Source of the DNA: an uncultured Bacteroidota bacterium
Lineage (GTDB): Bacteria; Bacteroidota; Bacteroidia; Flavobacteriales; Flavobacteriaceae
NCBI GenBank assembly: GCA_902525795.1
Contig: CABZIT010000003.1
Coordinates: forward strand, 1-64,000
DNA: 64,000 bases
Direction: 5' to 3'
Shown: positions 1 through 7,918 of the stretch, in pieces
Layout of the letters: every line of letters begins with the position of its first letter
Position numbering within the stretch: the first letter of the stretch is position 1
Program-made: the position numbers and the translations under genes
Notes under the pieces: model-generated
Told to the model about the DNA's origin: nothing
Databases searched by the model: none
What the model saw: the letters and a program-made list of their open reading frames with translations, nothing else

Positions 1-126
1 AGATGTTTTAATAAATTATTTTCAAAATATTGATACACTGTTATTAAAAACCGACAAAAGATTTATCAAGAATGGCTAGAAGATAAAGTATACCATAGAG
101 ATAGCTCTGAAGACATAGAAGAGTAA
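1..126 (+). CDS. rpoZ: C-terminal end of a probable RNA polymerase omega subunit (partial)
   Basis: The frame that closes with TAA at 124-126 ends in QEWLEDKVYHR followed by an acidic tail. This resembles the C-terminus of the Bacteroidota RpoZ-like omega subunit, as I remember it, and the gene usually sits directly before coaBC in flavobacteria. Omega is a small assembly factor of RNA polymerase. The stop lies one base before the coaBC start, so the two would be cotranscribed. Oddity: the same frame has a TGA at 31-33, so only about 30 codons are open here; upstream of that the coding frame, if any, must be different. Either the gene is frameshifted near the window edge or the identification is wrong. 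Identification rests on a short motif and gene order only. Confidence 0.4.
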
Positions 127-127
127 A

Positions 128-1292
128 ATGTCCATCCTTGGGGGTAAAAAAATCCTATTAGGAATAACAGGGGGTATTGCAGCATATAAAATGCCAATAC
201 TTGTTAGGTTACTAAAAAAAGCAGGCGCTGTAATAAAGGTTGTTTTAACAGAAAGTGCTAAAGAATTTGTAACTCCTCTGTCTTTATCAACAGTTTCTGA
301 AAATCCTGTCCTATCAAAGTTTAAAGATGATGATGAAAATTGGAATAATCATGTCGAACTAGGTCTTTGGTGTGATTTAATGCTTATTTGTCCTGCAACA
401 GCAAATAGTCTATATAAAATGGCAAATGGGAATTGTGATAATTTATTAATTGCCACTTATTTATCTTGCAAATCAAAAATATTTTTTGCCCCAGCCATGG
501 ATTTAGACATGTACAAACATGAATCCACAAAGCAATCTATTAAAAAGCTAATTAGTTTTGGAAATATTTTAATACCTCCTGACTCAGGCGAACTTGCGAG
601 TGGCTTAGTAGGTGAGGGTAGATTACCTGAGCCAACATCCATAGTTGATTTTCTAACTGCACATTATTCTAAAAACTTACCATTAAAAAATAAAAAAGTT
701 TTAATTACCGCTGGTCCTACGCTTGAACCAATAGATCCGGTTAGGTTTATCTCAAATCATTCATCCGGTAAAATGGGGTATAGATTAGCTGAGGAGGCAA
801 AACGACTAGGTGCATCCGTATGTTTAATTAGTGGTCCTAGTAATGAAACTTTGAATGAAAATAGTATAGATTTAGTTAGTGTTAGAACCTCTGATGAGAT
901 GGAGAAAGCAGTAATGAGTAGATATCAAAATTCTGATATTATAATTATGGCAGCAGCAATCAGTGATTACACCCCTAAATCATATTCAGATAAAAAAATT
1001 AAAAAAGAATCAAGGTCAAATGATTTTACTATTGACCTTAAAAAAACAAATGTTAATAGGTTTTGCGCTTGAAAATAATAATGAAATTAAAAATGCAAAA
1101 AAGAAATTAAAAGAAAAAAATTTAGATATAATTATCCTTAATTCTTTAAATGATGAAGGTGCTGCTTTTGGCCATGACACGAACAAAGTCACAATCATAG
1201 ATGATAATCTTAAAATAAATCATTATGATTTAAAGCCAAAAAGATTTGTTGCTAATGATATATTTGAATATATTTTGAGTAATAAATTATGA
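128..1292 (+). pseudogene. coaBC: Phosphopantothenoylcysteine decarboxylase/synthetase CoaBC, broken by frameshift and deletion
   Basis: CoaBC makes 4'-phosphopantetheine from phosphopantothenate in CoA synthesis. The N-terminal flavoprotein decarboxylase half is intact, with the NHVELG active-site histidine, an APAMD motif and a GELASGLVGEGR substrate loop (the E. coli active-site Cys region, here without Cys). The synthetase half starts at KKVLITAGPT and keeps SNHSSGKMG and the KIKK motif. Just after TIDLKKT (about base 1045) the frame runs into a stop at 1070-1072. The homologous sequence resumes in another frame as KKQMLIGFALENNNE and continues to TGA at 1290-1292. Compared with E. coli CoaBC about a dozen residues are missing at the switch, inside an A-rich stretch. 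The break is either a real deletion between A-rich repeats or an assembly error. Its stop overlaps the next start as ATGA. Confidence 0.85.
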
Positions 1293-2173
1293 GAAAAATA
1301 TTTTTAATTTATTTGCTTTTTAACTTGTCTTTTTTTTACGGACAGGATTTGAACTGTGAAATTACCATTGACGCTAGACAAACAGGGCAGGAGAATTTAC
1401 AGATATTCAAATCATTAGAAAATCAACTTAACGAGTTTATTAATAATAATTCTTGGACTGGTAGATCAGTAAGACCCAATGAAAAGATAAATTGTGCCAT
1501 GTTTTTAAATATATCCTCAATGGATAATGATTCTTTTAATGGAACCCTGCAGATACAGGCATCTAGACCTGTATATAACAGCTCTTACTACTCACCGGTT
1601 TATAATTTTAATGACAAAAATTTTAATTTTCGTTACCAAGAGTATCAAAATTTAAATTTTAATCCGAATCAGTTTGAAAATAATCTTATTTCAATCATTG
1701 CTTTTCATATTTATATGATTTTGGGTATTGATGCTGATTCATTTTCTCTTAACGGAGGTACTGATTATTTTGAGGTTGCAAGAGAAATTTTAGATTATTC
1801 ACAAAATCAAGGTTACAAGGGGTGGGCATCGAGTGATGGCTTGCAGTCCAGGTATTTTTTGATTGACAACATTTTATCTCCTACTTACAAAGAATATAGG
1901 GAGGTAATGTATAGCTATCATTTGAGGGGTTTAGATAAAATGGCTGACGAGCCTAAGATGTCAAAAACGATTTTGATCGAACAAATGAATGCTTTAAATA
2001 TAATGCATAGAAGACGTCCAAATTCTTTTTTGATGCGGGTTTTCTTTGATACAAAATCAGAAGAAATATTTGAAATTTTTAAAGATGGCCCCAAGGTTTC
2101 CACTTCAAATTTAATTTCAATTTTGAACAGAATATCCCCAAACAACTCTGAAAAATGGAGGAATATAAATTAA
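1289..2173 (+). CDS. DUF4835 family exported protein (PorD-like)
   Basis: A 294-residue protein with an N-terminal signal peptide (MRKIFLIYLLFNLSFFYG) and Gln as the first predicted mature residue. The body (NCEITIDARQTG..., later LNGGTDYFEVAREILDYSQ and YRYHLRGLD-like helical repeats) matches my memory of the DUF4835 family. That family is conserved in Bacteroidota next to coaBC and recN and has been named PorD because of a link to type IX secretion; the link is family knowledge, not visible here. No catalytic motif is recognised. It is probably periplasmic or associated with the outer membrane. The start ATG overlaps the coaBC stop (ATGA), so translation is likely coupled to the broken coaBC gene upstream. 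Confidence 0.75.
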   Translation: MRKIFLIYLLFNLSFFYGQDLNCEITIDARQTGQENLQIFKSLENQLNEFINNNSWTGRSVRPNEKINCAMFLNISSMDNDSFNGTLQIQASRPVYNSSYYSPVYNFNDKNFNFRYQEYQNLNFNPNQFENNLISIIAFHIYMILGIDADSFSLNGGTDYFEVAREILDYSQNQGYKGWASSDGLQSRYFLIDNILSPTYKEYREVMYSYHLRGLDKMADEPKMSKTILIEQMNALNIMHRRRPNSFLMRVFFDTKSEEIFEIFKDGPKVSTSNLISILNRISPNNSEKWRNIN

Positions 2174-2185
2174 ATAGTTTTACAA

Positions 2186-3838
2186 TTGTTAAAGTCTATT
2201 TCCATAAAAAACTACGTATTAATTGATGAGTTAAATATTTCATTTAATTCTGGTTTTTCTGTAATTACAGGGGAAACTGGTGCTGGTAAAACGATCTTAG
2301 TAGACGGAATATCTCTATTGCTAGGGAAACGAGCAGATTTGTCAGTCAATAGAGATAAAACAAAAAAATGTATCGTTGAGGGAATCTTTGATATTGGTGC
2401 CTATAATTTAAAACCTATTTTTGATGTTAATGAAATCGATTATGATTCGGAAACAATTTTAAGAAGAGAAATAAGTCCTTCTGGAAAGTCAAGAGCTTTT
2501 ATTAATGATAGCCCGGTAAATTTACATCAGCTATCAAAAATTGGTTCAAGAATAATTGATATTCACACTCAGCATCAAAATTTAAATATTCTAGATAAAG
2601 ATTTTCAATTTGAAATTATTGACGCATTCTCAAACAATAATGAGATTGTTAATGAATTTCGGTTAATTTTTAATCAGTATCTAGAGCTGCAAAGAAAAAT
2701 TGAAAAATTGAAGTTAGATAAAGATAGCTTAAATCAATCTATTGATTACAATAAGTTTATTTTAAAAGAGTTTGATAATTCAAATATTTTTGAGGAAAAT
2801 TTGGAAGAATTGGAGGATAACCAAGTATTTCTATCGAATTTTGAAGTTATTTCAGAGGAGCTTTCTTTTATTAATAATTTGATTACAGATGAAAATATTG
2901 GTATCCAGACCAACATTCAAAAACTATTAAACTCCCTCAATAAAATTTCAGGTAAATCTGAAAATTTAAATAGGTTATATGAAAGGGTTTTGGAGATATC
3001 TACTGAATTTGACGATATCGGTCAAGAATTAACAGATCAGTTTGAATCTTTAGAAAATAATCCTGAAAAGCTTACTTTATTAATTGAAAAAATAGATACT
3101 ATTAACACCCTTTTGAGAAAGCACTCTGTAACCTCAATAAATGATCTGCAAAGGGTAAGAGATGAGTTTGCTGCAAAAGTTGATTCCACGGAGTCCATTG
3201 ATGAAAAAATTGAAGAATTTGAAATGAAGTTTAAGAATCTTAAAAATGAATTATCGAAAATTTCTAAATCAATTACAAAAAAAAGAATGGATGCCATCCC
3301 TAAATTTACAAATGATATTGAGCTTATATTAAAAGATTTGGGAATGGAAAATGCAAAATTTAAAATAGAGCTAAATCCATCCAATAATTTTAACTCTTTC
3401 GGAATGGATGATATAAATTTTATGTTTCAGGCAAATAAAGGATATGAGTTCAAAGACTTAAAATCTAGCGCATCTGGTGGTGAAATGTCTAGAATTATGT
3501 TGGCTGTTAAATCTATTATCGCAAAGTATAGAAAAATTCCGTCCATAATTTTTGATGAAATTGACACAGGTGTTTCTGGTGCTATTTCCCAAAAAATGGG
3601 ATATATCATGAGATCTTTGTCAAAATATGTGCAAACTTTCTCTATCACTCACATTCCTCAAATTGCAGCCATGGGTTCTTCCCATTATAAGATTTATAAA
3701 TATGATGAAGACAACATTACCAAAACTACAATCATTAAGCTCGCAGAGGAGGAAAGAATTGTTGAAATTGCTAAAATGTTAGAGGGTAGTAGCATTTCTG
3801 AATCTGCCATTAATCATGCAAGGCGGTTAATGAATTAA
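2186..3838 (+). CDS. recN: DNA repair protein RecN
   Basis: An SMC-like ATPase of 550 residues, the normal length for RecN, acting in recombinational repair of double-strand breaks. The N-terminus carries IKNYVLIDEL and a Walker A GETGAGKT at residues 29-36. The middle is a long Glu/Lys/Leu-rich coiled coil (about residues 150-370). The C-terminal ATPase lobe has the signature SGGEMSR and Walker B FDEIDTGVSG, then a conserved THIPQIAA. The start is TTG at 2186: no ATG lies nearby and homology begins at once. It follows the DUF4835 gene after 12 bases in the same operon. Confidence 0.95.
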   Translation: MLKSISIKNYVLIDELNISFNSGFSVITGETGAGKTILVDGISLLLGKRADLSVNRDKTKKCIVEGIFDIGAYNLKPIFDVNEIDYDSETILRREISPSGKSRAFINDSPVNLHQLSKIGSRIIDIHTQHQNLNILDKDFQFEIIDAFSNNNEIVNEFRLIFNQYLELQRKIEKLKLDKDSLNQSIDYNKFILKEFDNSNIFEENLEELEDNQVFLSNFEVISEELSFINNLITDENIGIQTNIQKLLNSLNKISGKSENLNRLYERVLEISTEFDDIGQELTDQFESLENNPEKLTLLIEKIDTINTLLRKHSVTSINDLQRVRDEFAAKVDSTESIDEKIEEFEMKFKNLKNELSKISKSITKKRMDAIPKFTNDIELILKDLGMENAKFKIELNPSNNFNSFGMDDINFMFQANKGYEFKDLKSSASGGEMSRIMLAVKSIIAKYRKIPSIIFDEIDTGVSGAISQKMGYIMRSLSKYVQTFSITHIPQIAAMGSSHYKIYKYDEDNITKTTIIKLAEEERIVEIAKMLEGSSISESAINHARRLMN

Positions 3839-3868
3839 TATTATCTTTATAGCCTAAAATATTTTATT

Positions 3869-4681
3869 ATGGCTCACAATTTACTTAAAGGAAAGAAAGG
3901 AATTATCTTTGGAGCTTTGGATCCTAATTCGATTGCTTGGATTACAGCAGAGAGAGTTTTTGAAGAGGGTGGTGCTTTCGTTTTAACAAATGCACCTGTA
4001 GCGCTCAGAATGGGGCAAATTAATGAATTAGCCAAAAAAACAAATTCTAAGGTCATTTCAGCGGATGCTACTTCGCTAGATGATCTTCAAAACCTTGTGC
4101 AAGAGTCTATGAAGATTTTAGGTGGTAAAATTGATTTTGTTTTACATTCTATAGGTATGTCAATAAATGTGAGAAAAGGGAAATCCTACACAGATCAAAA
4201 TTATGATTGGACCCACAAAGGATTAGATGTTTCAGCTATGTCTTTTCATCGCGTAATGCAAACTCTGTATAAAAACGATGCTATGAACGAGTGGGGGAGT
4301 ATTGTAGCTCTTTCCTACATGGCGGCTCAAAGGGTGTTTCCTGATTACAATGATATGGCAGATAACAAGGCGTATTTGGAAAGTATTGCAAGAAGTTTTG
4401 GTTATTTCTTTGGCAAGGATAAAAAAGTAAGAGTGAATACCATATCACAATCTCCAACACCAACTACTGCCGGTCAGGGAGTTAAAGGTTTTGATGGATT
4501 CATAAAATATGCAGATAAAATGTCTCCACTTGGAAACGCTACAGCTTTGGATTGTGCAAACTACACGGTATCCCTCTTTAGTGATTTGACTAAAAGAGTT
4601 ACTTTGCAAAACTTATATAATGATGGTGGTTTCAGCAATATGGGTGTGAGTGAAAGCATGATGGATCTATTAGATAAGTAG
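3869..4681 (+). CDS. fabI: Enoyl-[acyl-carrier-protein] reductase (NADH), FabI type
   Basis: Catalyses the last reduction of the fatty acid elongation cycle in the cytoplasm. The 270-residue chain shows the atypical short-chain dehydrogenase nucleotide site GALDPNSIAW near the N-terminus, the conserved LHSIG strand, and the catalytic pair Tyr160 and Lys167 (Y-x6-K) in PDYNDMADNKAYLE. The end (NDGGFSNMGVS) matches the substrate loop region of Bacteroidota FabI. It lies 30 bases after recN; a near match to the -7 consensus (TATCTTTA, 3842-3849) could give it its own promoter. No terminator is evident downstream. Confidence 0.95.
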   Translation: MAHNLLKGKKGIIFGALDPNSIAWITAERVFEEGGAFVLTNAPVALRMGQINELAKKTNSKVISADATSLDDLQNLVQESMKILGGKIDFVLHSIGMSINVRKGKSYTDQNYDWTHKGLDVSAMSFHRVMQTLYKNDAMNEWGSIVALSYMAAQRVFPDYNDMADNKAYLESIARSFGYFFGKDKKVRVNTISQSPTPTTAGQGVKGFDGFIKYADKMSPLGNATALDCANYTVSLFSDLTKRVTLQNLYNDGGFSNMGVSESMMDLLDK

Positions 4682-4790
4682 TGGTACTTAGTATTATTTC
4701 AAAAATTTTTTTACTTTTAATAATTACTATTATTCAATTAAAATTATTTTTTAAATTGTATATGGATTAGTAATCAATAAAAATTATACA

Positions 4791-7790
4791 ATGAAAAAAA
4801 CTACCCTTGCCCTTGTGGCATTTTTATTTACCATTTTCACATTTTCTCAAGTTTCTGTCGGAAGCGAGCAGTGGACAAATCAGAGCCAGCCTGTGGAGCC
4901 ATGGTATGAATACTCTTACAGTCAAACAATATATAATGCAAATTTAATCAATGCATCTGGTCAGATTACCGGACTAAAATATTTTGCAACTCCAACAACC
5001 GACTTAGAAAATACTGGAACATGGGATATTTATATGGCCCACACAGATTTGAATGAACATCCACAAAATGAAGGTGGTGAATATTCCTTTGTTGATGCAT
5101 CTGAATTAACACTTGTTTTTAGCGGTGCTGTTGAAGTGGTAGACCAGACAGTCACGATAACTTTGGATACACCGTTTGATTACAATGCAACTCAAAATCT
5201 AATTGTTGCAGGTCATGATACTATGGATACAGGTACATATGACGGATCTACAGATGATTTTTATGCTTCTCTTTATGATGGTAGTTCGAGAGTAGCACTG
5301 GTCTACTATAATGATGTAACCCCACCTGACCCGTTAGCACCCCCATCACCATCAGATGCCTTACTGAGATATGCTAATATAGTTTTTGAGGGAATCACTC
5401 AACAATGTCCAAATCCAACAGACATAAGTGTTTCTAATATTTTAGGTACCTCTGCAGACTTTACATGGTCATCTGGTGAAAATGTAACTGGGTTTGAATA
5501 TGCTGTTTTACCTGCTGGACAAGAATTTGAATCTGGAACGGCTATTACTGAAAATTCAGTATCAATTTCAGGTCTTGATCCCTTGACAAATTATGTTTTT
5601 TATATCCGTTCCCAGTGTGATGGAGAGTATGGCGGAGTTGTAAGTTATGGATTTACAACAGGTTGTGCAGATTTATTTGAACTACCTTTCTCTGAAAGTT
5701 TTGAACAAGATTCAGAAAACGAAATTTGCTGGACAATCATTGATTTAAGCCCTGAAGCTGCACCTAACAATTCCTCATGGAATACTAATGTAAGCAATGC
5801 TTTTGATGGAAGTCAAGCAGCCTGGTTGTATACATTTGGAAACCAAGGTAAAAATGATGATTATTTAATTTCTCCGAGGTTTGATTTAACTGGAAATGAT
5901 AGAATTAAATTTGCAGCAAAATCATATGGAAATGGTGAGGAAAATAATTCTATGGCAATATTAATGTCTACAACAACATCAAACCCAGAAGACTTCACCA
6001 TAACTTTGAGCGAAACAACTGAGTACTCAGGTGATTGGACAGAAGTTAATATAGATTTATCTGCTTATTCAGGACCAGCATTCATTGCATTTTATGTTCC
6101 ACCCACAGCAACAGAAGGATATGGGATGTATGTCGATGCAATCGTTGTTGAGGAAACCCCTGATTGTGATGCTCCTTTGAATGTTACCTTAGATAATATC
6201 ACAAGTGAATCTGCAGAGATTTCCTGGAATCAAGGAGCTAGTCAAGAAACCCAATGGGAATATGTCTTACAAGAGGCAGGTGCTGATCAGCCTACGGAAA
6301 GCGGTATCTTAATTGATTCGCCATCCATTTTATTGGAGGGTCTTGTTCAAGGAAATGAGTATGATTTTTATGTTCGAGCAGCATGTGATAACGGAAGCTT
6401 TAGTGAATATGTTCCTGAAAATGGAGTTTATTTTATGATTCCGCCTGTTGGTGGTGTCTGTGAGGATCCACTTGTAATTGAAAGTTTTCCATTTAGTGTA
6501 ACTGATGATACAATTAACTATCAGGATGATTATAGTGGGTCACCAGGAGATGCAGAATCATGTAGTTCATCTTCACCTTATTTGAGTGGTGATGATGTAT
6601 TCTATTCATTTACTGCACCTTATGACATGTCAGTTACTGTAACATTTGATCCAGTGAACACTTGGTCAGGTATTTTTCTCTATGATTCTTGTGAAAGTGT
6701 AGGGGTGACATGTATTGCAGGAAGTGCTAGTTCATCTGCTGATGAGCGTATTTTTGAGTTGGATTTATTTGATAGTCAAACATACATAATTGCTATTTCG
6801 ACTTTTCCTTCTCCACAAAGCACACCTTATGAATTAACAATTACCGAAAATTCATGTACTCAACCTGTGATTACTGCATCTGCATTGTCATGTGTTGATG
6901 ATGAGTACTATATAGAAGTTGATGTATCTGATCTTGGAACTTCTTCGCAGTATGTTGTTTCTGATGATCTTGGAAATCAACAATCGACAGATACTGCTGA
7001 TATATTAACATTTGGTCCATATTCGGGAATAAATCCTGTAACTATAAATGCTGTTGGCGATGATGTAAATTGTGATCAGACGTTTACTGTTTTATCAGCT
7101 TGTCAATCATGTATTCCTCTAGGAATTAACTGTTCTTTTGGTGATGGATTTGTAGGTATAGTAATTGCAGATATTGATAATTCAGATTCTGGATGTTCGC
7201 CGGATGGATATGGAATTTTCCCAGATTTAACTACTGATTTAGCGCAAGGCGCTACTTATCCAGTTTCAGTTACAACAGGATATTCAAACCAGTACGTTAG
7301 AGCATGGGTTGACTTTAATGATGATTATGAATATACATTAGACGAGTTAATTATTGATAATGCATTAATTGCTAGTGTTGGAACAACAGAAATTGATGCT
7401 GTTATCCCGTCTGATGCAAATCTTGGCCCTCATACAATGAGATTTAAAGCCAATTGGAATAGCCCTGTTCCCGATGATGCTTGTGAGGTTACCAGCTATG
7501 GTGAAGTAGAAGATTATTCGATTACAATAGTTGAATCTTTAAGCACCAATGATTATCAATTAGAAGGACTTAAAATTTATCCGAACCCTGTTAATGGTGA
7601 TTTTGTAAATATCAAATCACCAATTGCAGGAGATAAATTCATTAATATTTATGATGTGAATGGAAGAAAAGTGCTATCAACAAATTTAGTTGGGGATATG
7701 CTTAATATTTCATCATTAAGTTCTGGATTCTATATGATTGAACTTGCCGTAGGTGACTCCAAAAAAGTTTCAAAGCTTGTAATTGAATAG
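4791..7790 (+). CDS. Large T9SS-exported multidomain adhesin-like protein (Fn3, cleaved-adhesin, GEVED)
   Basis: A 999-residue exported protein. Signal peptide at residues 1-19 with predicted cleavage FTFS^QVSV. An N-terminal beta domain is followed by fibronectin type III-like domains at about 206-291 and 458-545. Between them lies a cleaved-adhesin/choice-of-anchor-J (MAM-like) domain (FSESFEQ... YLISPRFDLTG). A pre-peptidase-like beta domain spans about 555-690, and a GEVED domain about 770-915 holds the GEVEDY motif at 904-909. The last 75 residues form a type A sorting tail with YPNPV and NGRKV, which sends it through the type IX system to the surface or medium. No protease catalytic residues are recognised, so adhesion or glycan binding is the likely role. 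Base composition is less AT-rich than its neighbours, in line with its Gly/Asp/Thr/Ser content. A terminator follows. Confidence 0.85.
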   Translation: MKKTTLALVAFLFTIFTFSQVSVGSEQWTNQSQPVEPWYEYSYSQTIYNANLINASGQITGLKYFATPTTDLENTGTWDIYMAHTDLNEHPQNEGGEYSFVDASELTLVFSGAVEVVDQTVTITLDTPFDYNATQNLIVAGHDTMDTGTYDGSTDDFYASLYDGSSRVALVYYNDVTPPDPLAPPSPSDALLRYANIVFEGITQQCPNPTDISVSNILGTSADFTWSSGENVTGFEYAVLPAGQEFESGTAITENSVSISGLDPLTNYVFYIRSQCDGEYGGVVSYGFTTGCADLFELPFSESFEQDSENEICWTIIDLSPEAAPNNSSWNTNVSNAFDGSQAAWLYTFGNQGKNDDYLISPRFDLTGNDRIKFAAKSYGNGEENNSMAILMSTTTSNPEDFTITLSETTEYSGDWTEVNIDLSAYSGPAFIAFYVPPTATEGYGMYVDAIVVEETPDCDAPLNVTLDNITSESAEISWNQGASQETQWEYVLQEAGADQPTESGILIDSPSILLEGLVQGNEYDFYVRAACDNGSFSEYVPENGVYFMIPPVGGVCEDPLVIESFPFSVTDDTINYQDDYSGSPGDAESCSSSSPYLSGDDVFYSFTAPYDMSVTVTFDPVNTWSGIFLYDSCESVGVTCIAGSASSSADERIFELDLFDSQTYIIAISTFPSPQSTPYELTITENSCTQPVITASALSCVDDEYYIEVDVSDLGTSSQYVVSDDLGNQQSTDTADILTFGPYSGINPVTINAVGDDVNCDQTFTVLSACQSCIPLGINCSFGDGFVGIVIADIDNSDSGCSPDGYGIFPDLTTDLAQGATYPVSVTTGYSNQYVRAWVDFNDDYEYTLDELIIDNALIASVGTTEIDAVIPSDANLGPHTMRFKANWNSPVPDDACEVTSYGEVEDYSITIVESLSTNDYQLEGLKIYPNPVNGDFVNIKSPIAGDKFINIYDVNGRKVLSTNLVGDMLNISSLSSGFYMIELAVGDSKKVSKLVIE

Positions 7791-7810
7791 CCTTTCAAGA
7801 TTATAAAAGA

Positions 7811-7838
7811 AAAAGGGTTTAGATTTCTAAACCCTTTT
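7811..7838 (+). terminator. Hairpin terminator after the 999-residue T9SS protein
   Basis: The arm AAAAGGGTTTAGA pairs perfectly with TCTAAACCCTTTT and runs into T-rich sequence. It lies 20 bases after the stop codon and separates the two T9SS genes into different transcripts. Confidence 0.85.
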
Positions 7839-7918
7839 CTTGTAAAACTATTTTAATCGAAATGATTGAGAAGTTAGTTTTTTTTTTATATTAATTGATA
7901 ATTTTTTAAAACGTCACC

